DNA from: Oehlia diaphana
Taxonomy: Eukaryota > Glomeromycota > Glomeromycetes > Glomerales > Glomeraceae
Direction: 5' to 3'
Assembly: GCA_003833135.1 (NCBI GenBank)
Contig: QZLH01000313.1
Location: 56,581 to 79,006 of the forward strand
Length of the DNA stretch: 22,426 nucleotides
Part shown: one piece after another, positions 10,167 through 19,560 of the stretch
Layout: every line of letters begins with the position of its first letter
Position numbering within the stretch: the first letter of the stretch is position 1
Notes under the pieces: generated by a model
What the model saw: the letters and a program-made list of their open reading frames with translations, nothing else
The model's database searches: none
What the model was told of the DNA's origin: nothing
Translations under genes and position numbers: made by a program

Positions 10167-12762
10167 CTATACTTCACGTTTATTTTGAAGGATTAAAATC
10201 AAATTAATTTTACCGTAATTATAAATTAAAAAAATTATCAAAATTATCGAAATCATAAGTATCATTTTCACCTTGAAGTTGGTAAAATTGAGGGGGAGGT
10301 GAGGGAGGAAGAGGTTGTTAATAGAATTGAAGGAGAGGTGAGGGAGGGTGAGGTTGTTGATAAAATGGAGGGAAAGGGGAGGGAGGGAGAGGGAAGGGAG
10401 GGAAATGCTGCCGATAAAATGGAGAGAGAGGGGGGGAGAGAGGTTGCTGATAAAATGGTACATCTTCTGAAAGGAAGGGTTGGCTGATGATGGATTTGTT
10501 TGTGGTGGTAAAATACCTCTACTATCAGCAGCTTCAAATTGACTCTTTCTAGACACTGTAAATGTATGAAGTTCTTCAAGTAAATCCTTAGTGTCGGGTC
10601 GTCTTTCCGGATCATCATCTAAACATTTTTGCATCAGTTCGTAATAGCGTTGCGGATCGTTCCTCGATACTAATTCCCGCATTAAAATACCGAGACTGTA
10701 AATATCTGATTTGATAGAAACTTTTTTTCCTTTCAAAATCTCAGGAGAAATATGTCTATTATTTCTATTTGGTCTTTTATTTTTATTTGCCTCATCAGTT
10801 TTATAAAATTCTCCACTATAGACACAAAAATCCAAATCAGAAATATATATTTCTAGCTCATGATTCAAATCATCTTTTTGAAGTAATATACTTCCCGAGT
10901 GAAAATTACAATGTACATAGTTTGTCTTATGAATGTTATGAAGAAGTTCTACAATTTTTTTTAAGATTGACAATCTTTCAAACCAACTAAATGGAAATTT
11001 ATTTTGAATATATTTTCGTAATTTCCCAACATTTGCGTATTTCAATACTATCATATAATAAGATTTAGTGGATTTAGATTTAGTGCTTGGAACTTGAGTA
11101 AATCCATAACAATAAATGATAACATTTTCCAATTCTAAATATAATTTTAGTTTATTAATATCTAGACATTTAAGTCTTCGTAAAATTATTTTAACTGGTC
11201 CCTTTCTCTCCCATTGTTGAGATCCGTCGTCCCATAATTCTCTACTTCCATCTAACCAAGTTGCAGTATAAAATCCATCTTCTATATCTTTTATAACTTT
11301 TATATCTTTAAATCGATCAAAATCAATCCATTCAAAATACGTATTATTTTTTGTTGCACTAAGTTGGGAATATTGAATGAGTTCATCGAGACTTTTGTTT
11401 TTGCTCGTCCAATTAGAAAAATTTTCTTGGAATCTTTGAGATTCACAACTATTACACCAATTTTGATCTGTGAATTTTGAATCACATCTTTTGCAGATTA
11501 CACTATTTGTTGGTATGGTTAGATCATCATCAGGTAAGATATTCTCTAAAAAAAAATAATAAAACTAATTTAAATGACTAATAAAAAGCAATATTACCAT
11601 TTTTTATCACAATGATAATAATACCTGATGCATCAGGGGGTAGTGGTTCATCTCCTTCAAAAACTGGTTCAAGTGACATGGATTTCAATCGCGAAAGAAC
11701 CCTCTCGATTAAAGGTCTAGAATTTGGTTCTAATCCCCAACAATCCACATAGATTTGTTTGTATTCAATTGGAGTTCCTATAACATGTCTTTCTCTTAAA
11801 CCTTCACAAATAATCCTAAGAGACAAAAGTTTATAATCCTCCCTAATAAAAGGTATACGACAACTTGAAATTTCCCATAATACCATTCCTAAACTATAAA
11901 TATCAGATCTTTTATCCAATACAAAATTTTTTTCGTCATTCAATTTTTGCGGATCGATAACCAATTGCTCTATTATCAGTTGATATTGTTGTGCTATTCA
12001 AATTTTTGGATAATCCAAAATCCGATATTTTAACGTTACCATCGTTAATAAGGATATTTGTCGTATGCTAAAATATATAGAGAAAGTATATATAACATTA
12101 ATTCGAATGATGATGTTGCATTCCATTCCTCATATATTTTAAGGATTATTACCAGATCACGGTGTACGATGTTCTTTTCATTATGAAGATAAAGAAGTCC
12201 TTCTGCGATTTGAATTGCAAGGCGTTTTCTTTCTTCCCACTTAAATTCACCTTCTTTTAATTGGTTTTTGATGAATTCACGTAAATTTCCTTGTTTTGCA
12301 AATTCTAGTACGAGATAATGCTCTTTATGTTCATCTTTATATTTTACAGTACATATTTTATAATTTATGAATATTGAAATTAAAAGTTACAAATTTGAAA
12401 CAGCATTTTAATGATTACCTCGGCTTATTCCATGGAATTGAATTATTCTTTCGTGTTTTATTTGACTATGAAGTTTTAGCTAGTAAAATTTATAAATCGT
12501 ATTTAGTTTTTAAGCAACATAAAGTAAATTTGTATATTATTTTAAATTTAAATACCTCTTTAATAAATCGTTTAATAGCAACTTCATCATCTATAGTTAT
12601 TTCCTTAATTGCTACTGTTCCTAGTGAATTACATATTGTTTTATAAATTTTACCGAAACCGCCAGATCCTATTTTTTTTTTTTCTTCACTCAATTCTTCA
12701 TAAAGTATTTCTTTAATTCCATAATCTTTAATGGCAGTTTGATACCAATTTTCATTAATCAT
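10167..12762 (-). pseudogene. Copy C: tandem kinase-pseudokinase gene, frameshifted
   Basis: Five minus-strand exons: 12556-12762, 12419-12479, 12153-12334, 11625-12067 and 10167-11545. Introns are GT...AG, at positions and phases matching B and D. The start is the ATG at 12762 (MINENWYQTAI), aligned with the other copies; an upstream TTG frame is not a start. Kinase 1 has IGSGGFGKIY, VAIKE, HRDL and SDFGLS. Relative to B and D about 11 bases are missing at 11950-11970, after the AIGY codons. This gives TGA at 11936-11938; the downstream reading (DPQKLND ... RSDIYSLGMVLWE) is in another frame. Exon 5 is open for 459 codons including the stop. It has linker cysteines (VICKRC ... WCNSC), a pseudokinase with HCN for HRD and DLD for DFG, and a tail rich in Pro/Leu/Ser/His. 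The end is hydrophobic (MILMISIILIIFLIY). The pre-deletion length would be about 760 residues. Confidence 0.8.
10286..10460 (-). repeat. Purine-rich minisatellite in the copy C tail, G-quadruplex-prone
   Basis: The plus strand is almost purely G and A between irregular repeats of a phrase close to GAGGTTGTTGATAAAATGGA (10311-10330, 10350-10367, 10410-10422 and 10441-10460). Between 10370 and 10402 there are at least seven runs of three or more guanines with 1-3-base gaps, a strong G-quadruplex pattern. The G-rich strand is the template strand for copy C. The repeat encodes the variable Pro/Leu/Ser tail of the predicted protein. Confidence 0.8.
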
Positions 12763-13310
12763 AATTAAAGAATAAATTAAAGTTTCTAAAGGTAAGCTCA
12801 ATTCTTACAATATATATGTAAATTTATGGCGATTATTTTCATTATTTTCTTTACGGATATGATGCTTCATTTATCATTGAATTATTTCTAAATTAAGCCA
12901 CTCATTATTTTTCTTATTTTAATATTCTTTTGAATGACATGAAACATTAAAACTTACACTATGGCGTTGTTGCTACATAGATAAAGATCTAAAATTTTAA
13001 AACAATTTTTCTATTGGATATTATTATGTCACACCGACTGATAAGATTTTTTGAAAATGACTCACACGTTACAAAAAAAAAACAAAATTGCTTGCTTTAT
13101 TAGTTTGCTAATTTTATTTCGTGTTATTGTAGAATTTCAAATTTATTACATAAGAATTTATATTCTTTTAAGAAAAATTAACAGTGCGATTTCTTCATCG
13201 GGCGTCTCTTTCTCGTAAAAGAAAATGATTATAGGAAATTTACATGGAAAATAAAATTTTTAATAATATTTTTTTTACTTGCGTTATTTAATTTATTTTA
13301 TTCATTCAAT
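12763..13310. other. 5' flank of copy C, duplicated spacer type
   Basis: Presumed promoter region of copy C. It is shared, with small indels, with block P1 (6426-7164) and block P2 (13860-14590). No TATA or initiator element can be separated from the AT background. Confidence 0.45.
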
Positions 13311-13860
13311 GAACCTCATTAAAATGTAAGCCTTTAGCAGTAGCGTTTTTGGAAAGTCAATCCGTGTTTTATATTCCGTCTTTTTTTTTCCGTAAAAGGC
13401 TCATATTTCCGGAATTAATAACCTTATTTCACGGAATTTATCAAATCATTTACATTTTCTGTGAATGGCTCATTTTTACGGAGTTTTTACGGAAATAACA
13501 GATAAAATTTTTTATAGAGTAATCAAATTATAAGCTAGTAAGATCATATAATCTTCCATCAACCATTACATGTGGATTGAAGTAATTTGATCGTGTATTT
13601 TCTGATCATTATCAAATTGTTTTTTAAGTAAATCTTCGTTTTTCTGGATCAACAAACCTTTTTTGCATTAATTCACGATAGCATTCCGAAATTTCAATTA
13701 TACAATTTGGCGTACTCCATTAATTATATCACGAATCAACTTATCAATTTCATAATCAGAATATGGTTCATCTCTTGGTGCCAATTCCCACATCGGACTT
13801 CAACATCTGTTGCTACGTTTCCTATGGTACCAGTTTCATTAATTATAATTGAAGAATAAA
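13311..13860 (-). pseudogene. Relic P2 body: kinase remnant interrupted by an inverted-repeat element
   Basis: On the minus strand, a D-type tail scrap lies at 13311-13355 (CTCATTAAAATGTAAGCCTT, matching near 15155-15180). The 13360-13503 element follows. Next come the end of the kinase-like domain and the pseudokinase C-lobe (about 13595-13785: TTTTTCTGGATCA, then GCATTAATTCACGATAGCAT, etc.). These are joined to exon 1 remains (about 13800-13850) by the junction also seen in block P1. No reading frame survives. Confidence 0.6.
13360..13503. mobile_element. Inverted-repeat element (MITE-like), 144 bp
   Basis: The left end starts ATCCGTGTTTTATATTCCGT. The right end, read on the opposite strand, starts ATCTGTTATTTCCGT. 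Both arms continue into CCGTAAAA-type sequence, left at about 13390-13398 and right at about 13472-13492. The arms therefore pair imperfectly over about 35-40 bp. There is no coding capacity. The element sits inside a kinase-tail relic: paralogues in blocks P1 and P2 continue uninterrupted where it begins. No convincing target-site duplication was found. Confidence 0.5.
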
Positions 13861-14590
13861 TTAAAATTTCTACAGATAAGCTCAATTCCTACAATAAAAT
13901 GCAAATTTATGTCGATTATTTTCTTTACAGATTTGATGCTTCATTTATCATTGATTTTATTACTAAATTAGGCCTCTTCATTATCATGAAACATTACATA
14001 ATTTTTTCTTATTTTGAATGAGTTTACTTACACTATGGCGTTATTGCATTAGCCTTTACGGTTATAGAATTTAACTTTTTAAAATGGATAGATATCTAAT
14101 TAATTAAAAATTTTAAAGCAATTTTCTATTGGATATTATCATATCACACCGACTGATAAGATCTTGAAATAATTCATATAATCTATGTTACAAAAAAAAA
14201 CAGTGTCTAAATGATTTCCCATCTTTTTTTCAAGATCTCGTGCATCTGAAAATTATTTGAATATTGATATATGAAATTATTGAGTAATTTATGATTTTAC
14301 TGTTACTAGTTTGCTAATTTTACTTCGTGTTATTGTAGAATTTCAAATTTATTACATTAAATTAAGAAAAATTTTCATATTAAATAAATATTAATATACT
14401 GTATATTCTTTTAAGAAAAATTAACAAGTGCGGTTTCTTAATCAAGTATTCTCTTTCTGAAGTAAAAGAAAATGATTATAATTGTAATTATTTATACTTG
14501 GTTGAAATTATAAAGAATATAGAATTTTACCCGGAAAAAAAAAAATTTTTATAATTTTTACTCTGCGTTATTTAATATCATATTTTTGGT
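13861..14590. other. Duplicated promoter-like spacer in block P2
   Basis: Homologous to 6426-7164 and 12780-13310; it carries the same GATGCTTCATTTATCATTGA and ACTATGGCGTT landmarks. No gene is seen. Confidence 0.5.
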
Positions 14591-14890
14591 CATTTATTTT
14601 TGTTCAATAAATCTCATTAAAATGTAAGCTTTTAACAGTAGCGTTTTTGTTTCAGATTGAAATGAGAGATTTGTTATTAAATCTATAAATTGCTTAAACT
14701 TCTACAACACTAATTGTTTCGGATAGTCTAGTCTCAAGAGGTTGAGCGTGTCATATTGTTAATAAAAATAACAATTATATTTTATATCATAGCAATTTGA
14801 TTAGAGATAATTATGGAACGACGTAAGAATAAAACTAATTTAGGTAATTTTTATGAGAATTTAGAATTAATTTTTTAAGATTTATTATTT
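14591..14890 (-). pseudogene. Kinase C-terminal tail relic in block P2
   Basis: CTCATTAAAATGTAAGCTTT (about 14610-14630) and AGTCTCAAGAGGTTGAGCGTG (about 14730-14750) match the D-type tail at about 15155-15345, with most of the sequence between deleted. It parallels 7165-7380 closely, up to AGGTAATTTTTATGAGAATT (about 14850). It is the end of another lost kinase copy lying just downstream of copy D. Confidence 0.55.
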
Positions 14891-15131
14891 TTTTTTAAAA
14901 AAAAAACTTTAACTATAATGCGATATTCTTATTGTATAAAATTAATTGCAATGCAAAAATTAGGTACGTGAAAAAAAAAAAAAAATCCCGAATTCCGATG
15001 ATTATTATTTTATTGGTTAATTTAAGTGTAATATAATTTATATACTTATTAAATTTTAAATATAAATAATTATTTATAAAATAAATATTAAATATGTAAA
15101 TATTTTTATAAATCCAATTGTTTAATAATTG
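14891..15131. other. 3' flank of copy D
   Basis: AT-rich, with a run of about 15 A at 14970-14984. TTTATT at 15009-15014 is an AATAAA on the minus strand about 120 bp beyond the copy D stop. It could be a polyadenylation signal but is not specific in this composition. From about 15058 it resembles the flank of copy A. Confidence 0.4.
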
Positions 15132-17746
15132 TCATTCATCTAATAACCCTTCGCCATTAAAATATAAGCTTTTTTCAATGGCATTTTTTGGTTCAGGTAA
15201 GCTAAAGTCGAACTGAAGAGACCTATTAGTAAACCTAAAACTAGTTGTTCCAGCATAAGCTTCCGCAACATTAATCGATTCTACAACTATTTTGACATTA
15301 TCCTTAGATAATTGACTAGGTCTGGTTCCAAGAGGTTGACCACGTGCTCTATGATCAGCAGCTTCAAACTGATGCTTTTTAAACGGAGCTGTAGTAAATG
15401 CGTGAAGCTCTTCAAGTAAGTTTAGAGTGGTAGGTCGTTTTTCTGGATCAGCATCTAAACATTTTTGCATCAATTCATGATAACATTTTGGAGTACCAAT
15501 TACATCATTTGGACGTACACCATTAATTATATCAAGAATCAACTCATCTTCATTATCAATTTCATAATCGGAATATGGTTCATCTCCTGATACCAATTCC
15601 CACATTATAATACCAATACTATAAATGTCTGATTTAATAGAGGTTAAGTTTCCATTTTTTACTATAACTTCAGGAGCAATATATGATAAATTACCATATA
15701 ATTGTTGTACTGGTTCAGAATTTAAATTGGCACATGAATCTAATTCAGAAATATATACTTCTAAATTATTATGATCTTTCAGAATTAATATATTTCCTGG
15801 ATATAAATCACGATGTATATAATTTGCCTTATGAATGTTATGAAGACCTTCTATAATTTTTTTTAATATTGATAATCTTTTAAACCAACCTCTACATGGA
15901 AATTTTTTTCGAATATATTGACGTAAATTTCCACCATCTGCATATTTTAATACCATGTGATAAGATTTAGTTTCAAGATCTTGTGTGAATCCATAACAAC
16001 GTATGGTATTTTTAATATCTAAATGTAATCTTAGATTATTAATTGTCGAATCGAATCTGAATTTTCGTAAAATTATTTGAGCATCTTTTGTTCTCACCCA
16101 TTGTTGAAACTCAGTATCCCATACTTCTCTTATTCCATCTAACCAAGTCGCAGTATAAATTTCACAATATGAACCTTGTACAATATGTTTTATATTTGTA
16201 AATTGATTATAATCAATCCACTCAAAATAATCATTATGATTTGTTGCGTTTAATTGAGAATCTTGAATAAGTTTATCAAGATCTTTATTTCCACATGTCC
16301 AATTAGGAAAATTTTCATGGAATACTTGAGCTTCACACTCACGACACCAATAATAATTCTTGAATTGTATTTCACATTTTTTGCATATCGTATTTGTTGA
16401 TAAAAATGAGCTTGCTAAGTTATCAGAAATAGCCAGAGAAGACAGGGAGGGAGAATATCCTAAAAAATAAAAAATAATGATTAATTAATTTAAATAAATA
16501 AATGAGTAAATAGAAAAAATTTTAAAAAATTATAATAATACCAGAAATGGAATTTTTTAAGGTATCAGAAGGTGGTACTAATAAGTAACTTGAATTTTTA
16601 TCATCATCCCCTTCAAAAATTGGTTCAAGAGACATGGATTGTAACTGTAAAAGAATTTGACTGATTAAAGGTCTAAAATCTGGTTCTGATTGCCAGCAAT
16701 TAGTGTAAATCTTTATGTAATCAATTGGAGTTCCTTTAATTAATTCTTCTTTTAAACCATGACAAATATCAAGATATAAACGCCATTCCTCTTTATATAG
16801 AGGAAAAGGCTTACGACAACTTGAAATTTCCCATAGTACCATTCCTAAACTATAAATATCAGATCTTTTATCTAATGGAACATTCCTATTATTTAATTTA
16901 TGCGGATCAATAAATGGAATAATTCCAAAAAACTTATTACCAGATGACATTGTACTTTCTAAATTTTTAGATAATCCAAAATCCGATATCTTAATGTTAC
17001 CATCATTAATAAGAATATTTTTCGTATGCTAAATATTTATAAAATACGTAAATATATTTGCATAAATATCAAATACATAATGACATATTGAAAAAATAAT
17101 TACCAAGTCACGATGTGCAATATTCAATTTATCGTGAAGATAACAAAGCCCTTCCGCAATCTGAGTTGCGAGGAATACCCTTTCCGTCCATTTAAAACCG
17201 TTTTCATTACAGTTTTTAACATTGATATATTCACGTAAATTTCCTTGATTTGCATATTCTAATACTAAATAATATAATCTTTCTTTAACGTCTGTAATAA
17301 TTTATATAATATTAGAAACGCAATTTGTACAAAATTACAATAGCCAAATAATAAATTTAATGCTAACTTACTTCGGCTTATGCCATAAAATTGAATAATT
17401 CTTTCATTATCAATACGATTATAAATTTTCAACTAAAAATTTATTCAATTTTAAATTTTTTATTTTATTTTAATTTTTTTTTATGATTCAAGTACTAAAT
17501 AAATACTTTATATACCTCATTAACAAAAGTTTTTATAGTGCGATTTGTACAATCATCTGAAGTTATATTTACTTCTTTAATCGCTATTAAAATTCCTCCA
17601 AGGGATACACATTTTGTTTTATAAACTATGCAAGAACCTTGACCTATCCGTTCTTTATCATTACCAAAATTTTCAATTATTTCTTTAATTCCATAATAAT
17701 TAATAGCGGTTTGATAAAAATCTTCATTTAAATTGTTTGAATTCAT
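15132..17746 (-). CDS. Copy D: intact kinase / zinc-ribbon / pseudokinase protein, 764 aa
   Basis: Five exons (17516-17746, 17372-17432, 17104-17291, 16542-17028, 15132-16459) with GT...AG introns of 83, 80, 75 and 82 bp join into one open frame (2295 nt). Kinase 1 has the Gly-loop IGQGSCIVY (34-42), AIK Lys57, likely helix-C Glu77, HRD 157-159 with Asn164, DFG 176-178 and SDIYSLGMVLWE. The usual APE position reads IDPHKL. A four-cysteine ribbon (C348, C351, C361, C364) follows. The second kinase-like domain keeps HRDLYPGN (538-545) and SYIAPEV. It lacks the ATP lysine (AQIILRK), has a defective Gly-loop (QGSYCEIY) and reads ELD (561-563) for DFG, so it is probably a pseudokinase. The tail after about residue 690 is non-repetitive and ends NGEGLLDE. 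Family knowledge suggests a cytoplasmic signalling kinase; substrate and pathway are unknown. This is the only unbroken copy in the window. Confidence 0.88.
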
Positions 17747-18600
17747 AATTGCAGAATAAAAGTTTTTTATTTAATATTACAAATATCAAGTATTTTTATT
17801 ATTATTCTTATTTTCATGTACAAATTACGTCATATATTTTTTTATAAAATAGAAGTTACTACTTAATTATTTTGTGGTTCAGCCAGCAGTATTTGAATCA
17901 CTCCAAAATAAGAAGTAATTACAAGACACCTTTGAATTTATTTCTAAATGAGGTTATTTCATTATCATGACTTTTTTGAATTACTTCCTTTTAAATAAGG
18001 GCACATCAATTATCATTTAAACATTATTATTTCTAAATAAGTATCCTTACAATGTTATTACAAAACTTCCTTTAGACTTTGACCTTTTTCTATATAAGAA
18101 CGCATTAAATGTTTAAAAATTTAAAAAATAATCGTAATTAATAACTAAAAAAAAAATAATAAATAAATGTCATTGTTTATATTCCTTATCTTAACTATAT
18201 AATTTATATGATTCAAAAATTTTGTTTCTAAAGAAAATTCTTTTATCCAAAAAAAAAAAAAAAAAAAATTTAAGTTGGCCAATCATATTTTCGTTGATAT
18301 CCTGTTTTTATTGGCTCAATACTTCAATACTGATCATCATCACATAGTAAAATGTACAAGCGTAAATATTGAGCCAAACTTGATTATATGGATCGCTTTC
18401 ATTATGTAACCTTAACGCTTTTATTAAAATAAAAGTATCATGTTGGCATATATAAAAGAAGTTTTTTATGGTAAAGTTCTAGGATATATTAATATCGATC
18501 TCGTAGATTTTGAATTAAATTAATGTTAATCATAATAATTAGTTAATTAAATTAAGAATAAACACATTTATTATAAAACTATATTGATTATTTAACGATT
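17747..18600. other. 5' flank of copy D and intergenic DNA
   Basis: The first few hundred bases weakly resemble the copy C upstream region (for example TTTATTTCTAAATGAGG with TTCATTATCATGAC) and presumably hold the copy D promoter. A run of 20 A lies at 18249-18268. An 11-bp perfect inverted repeat lies at 18311-18377. No gene is seen. Confidence 0.45.
18311..18377. repeat. 11-bp perfect inverted repeat
   Basis: TTGGCTCAATA (18311-18321) is repeated inverted as TATTGAGCCAA (18367-18377), with 45 bp between. It could be a small stem-loop or the ends of a tiny element. No function can be assigned. Confidence 0.6.
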
Positions 18601-18640
18601 ATTTTTTTTTCAAATTATTGTTCTTTGTTTTCTTGCTCTT

Positions 18641-18808
18641 TTACATAATCAATTTTATCTGGACAAGTAATTTTAAATTCTTACATTCAAATAAATGTTT
18701 GCCAATACTAAGAACTGTATTTTTTAGAGCTTCTGTTTCGGCCCAAGTAAGGTCTTTTATAGTTAGTATGCATCCTTTACATATTGCTTTAATGTCGTCT
18801 TTATTCAT
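18641..18808 (-). CDS. Possible small cysteine-containing protein (weak candidate)
   Basis: A minus-strand ATG at 18808 opens 55 codons (beginning MNKDDIKAICKGCILTIKDL) to a TAA at 18641-18643. It has a Cys-x2-Cys pair and a later Cys. Shifting by one base near the AAAATTAC stretch would extend the reading to 18615 with another Cys and a charged end (YVKEQENKEQ), so the end may be frameshifted or spliced. The residue mix is more protein-like than the AT background. I do not recognise a family. It could also be one exon of a larger, unseen gene. Confidence 0.3.
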   Translation of the reverse strand: MNKDDIKAICKGCILTIKDLTWAETEALKNTVLSIGKHLFECKNLKLLVQIKLIM

Positions 18809-18973
18809 GATTTGATGTACATTTTTGTAGAAAAAATTATCAATCAGGTGTGATGTATTTTAATAAAATATGTTACACCGAACAACTGAAGCACTGGCAC
18901 ACTTTAAATTCGAAATCATTTGTAGACTTAAATAACTACATCAATTTGTGAGATAATTTTGTGAGATAATCGA

Positions 18974-19261
18974 TTAGTTAATTATCCTAAACGCTAGCGT
19001 GAATGATTTAATATCATGTGATCGTGAGAATTTTTTATGATGCCAATCATTTTGCTCGTATACGAAATGTTTGCATAAAAGATAAAACATGTTAGGAAAT
19101 ATAAGAGGATAAACTAACCTAAAAAAGAATATAAACAGTTTATCTATAGCACTTATTAAAAGGCCCGGCGTACCCAATCCCCATATAAAATACCGTTTCA
19201 ATATATCAAGTATGAAATATGCGGATTTAGTTAATTTCCCCAAAATCATCATATTTAACAA
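18974..19261 (-). CDS. Possible hydrophobic ORF (weak candidate)
   Basis: A 95-codon minus-strand frame starts at an ATG and encodes two or three hydrophobic stretches (roughly residues 14-30, 36-51 and 52-64). A motif resembling a splice donor (AG|GTTAGT) lies at about 19122, so only the first 45 or so residues might be an exon. AT-rich DNA often yields such hydrophobic frames by chance. No family is recognised. Confidence 0.2.
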   Translation of the reverse strand: MLNMMILGKLTKSAYFILDILKRYFIWGLGTPGLLISAIDKLFIFFFRLVYPLIFPNMFYLLCKHFVYEQNDWHHKKFSRSHDIKSFTLAFRIIN

Positions 19262-19560
19262 CTAATATAATCAAGTGTAAAATTTTCATATATTAAATTC
19301 TCCTAGTACTGAAATATATACCCGGGTATTTTGGTCAGTGCTATACGGCAGTAGGGAAAGAGAGAACACTTAACGGGTACACTAGTCCTGCCTAGCGTCT
19401 CCTTTATTTTCCTGACTGTGACAGAGATCAGTTCCGCTAAAATGTCATTTCTGATATTATAATAAAATAGCGAACCTTGTGTTTTCTTGGATTGATTTCT
19501 TCTCTTTCTTCACTTTCCTCTTCTTAAACTACTTTGTGGTTCATAATTGAATTGATTTTC
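19262..19560. other. Less AT-rich block of unknown nature
   Basis: From about 19310 to 19560 the composition is noticeably less AT-biased. It contains CCCGGG and a pyrimidine-rich stretch (TTTCTTCTCTTTCTTCACTT at about 19497-19516). It has no open frame of note. A decayed solo LTR or other transposon fragment is possible. I found no matching direct repeats at its edges. Confidence 0.25.

Noticed and set aside
10268..10618. 116-codon minus-strand frame rich in Pro/Ser/Leu, and a Glu/Gly-rich plus-strand frame at 10299-10487
   Set aside because: Both are produced by the purine-rich minisatellite read out of frame; copy C uses a different frame with upstream kinase homology.
12374..12646. 90-codon plus-strand frame
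   Set aside because: Antisense of copy C exons 1 and 2.
12763..12801. Longer N-terminus of copy C starting at 12801
   Set aside because: It would need a TTG start. The ATG at 12760-12762 aligns with the start region of copies B and D.
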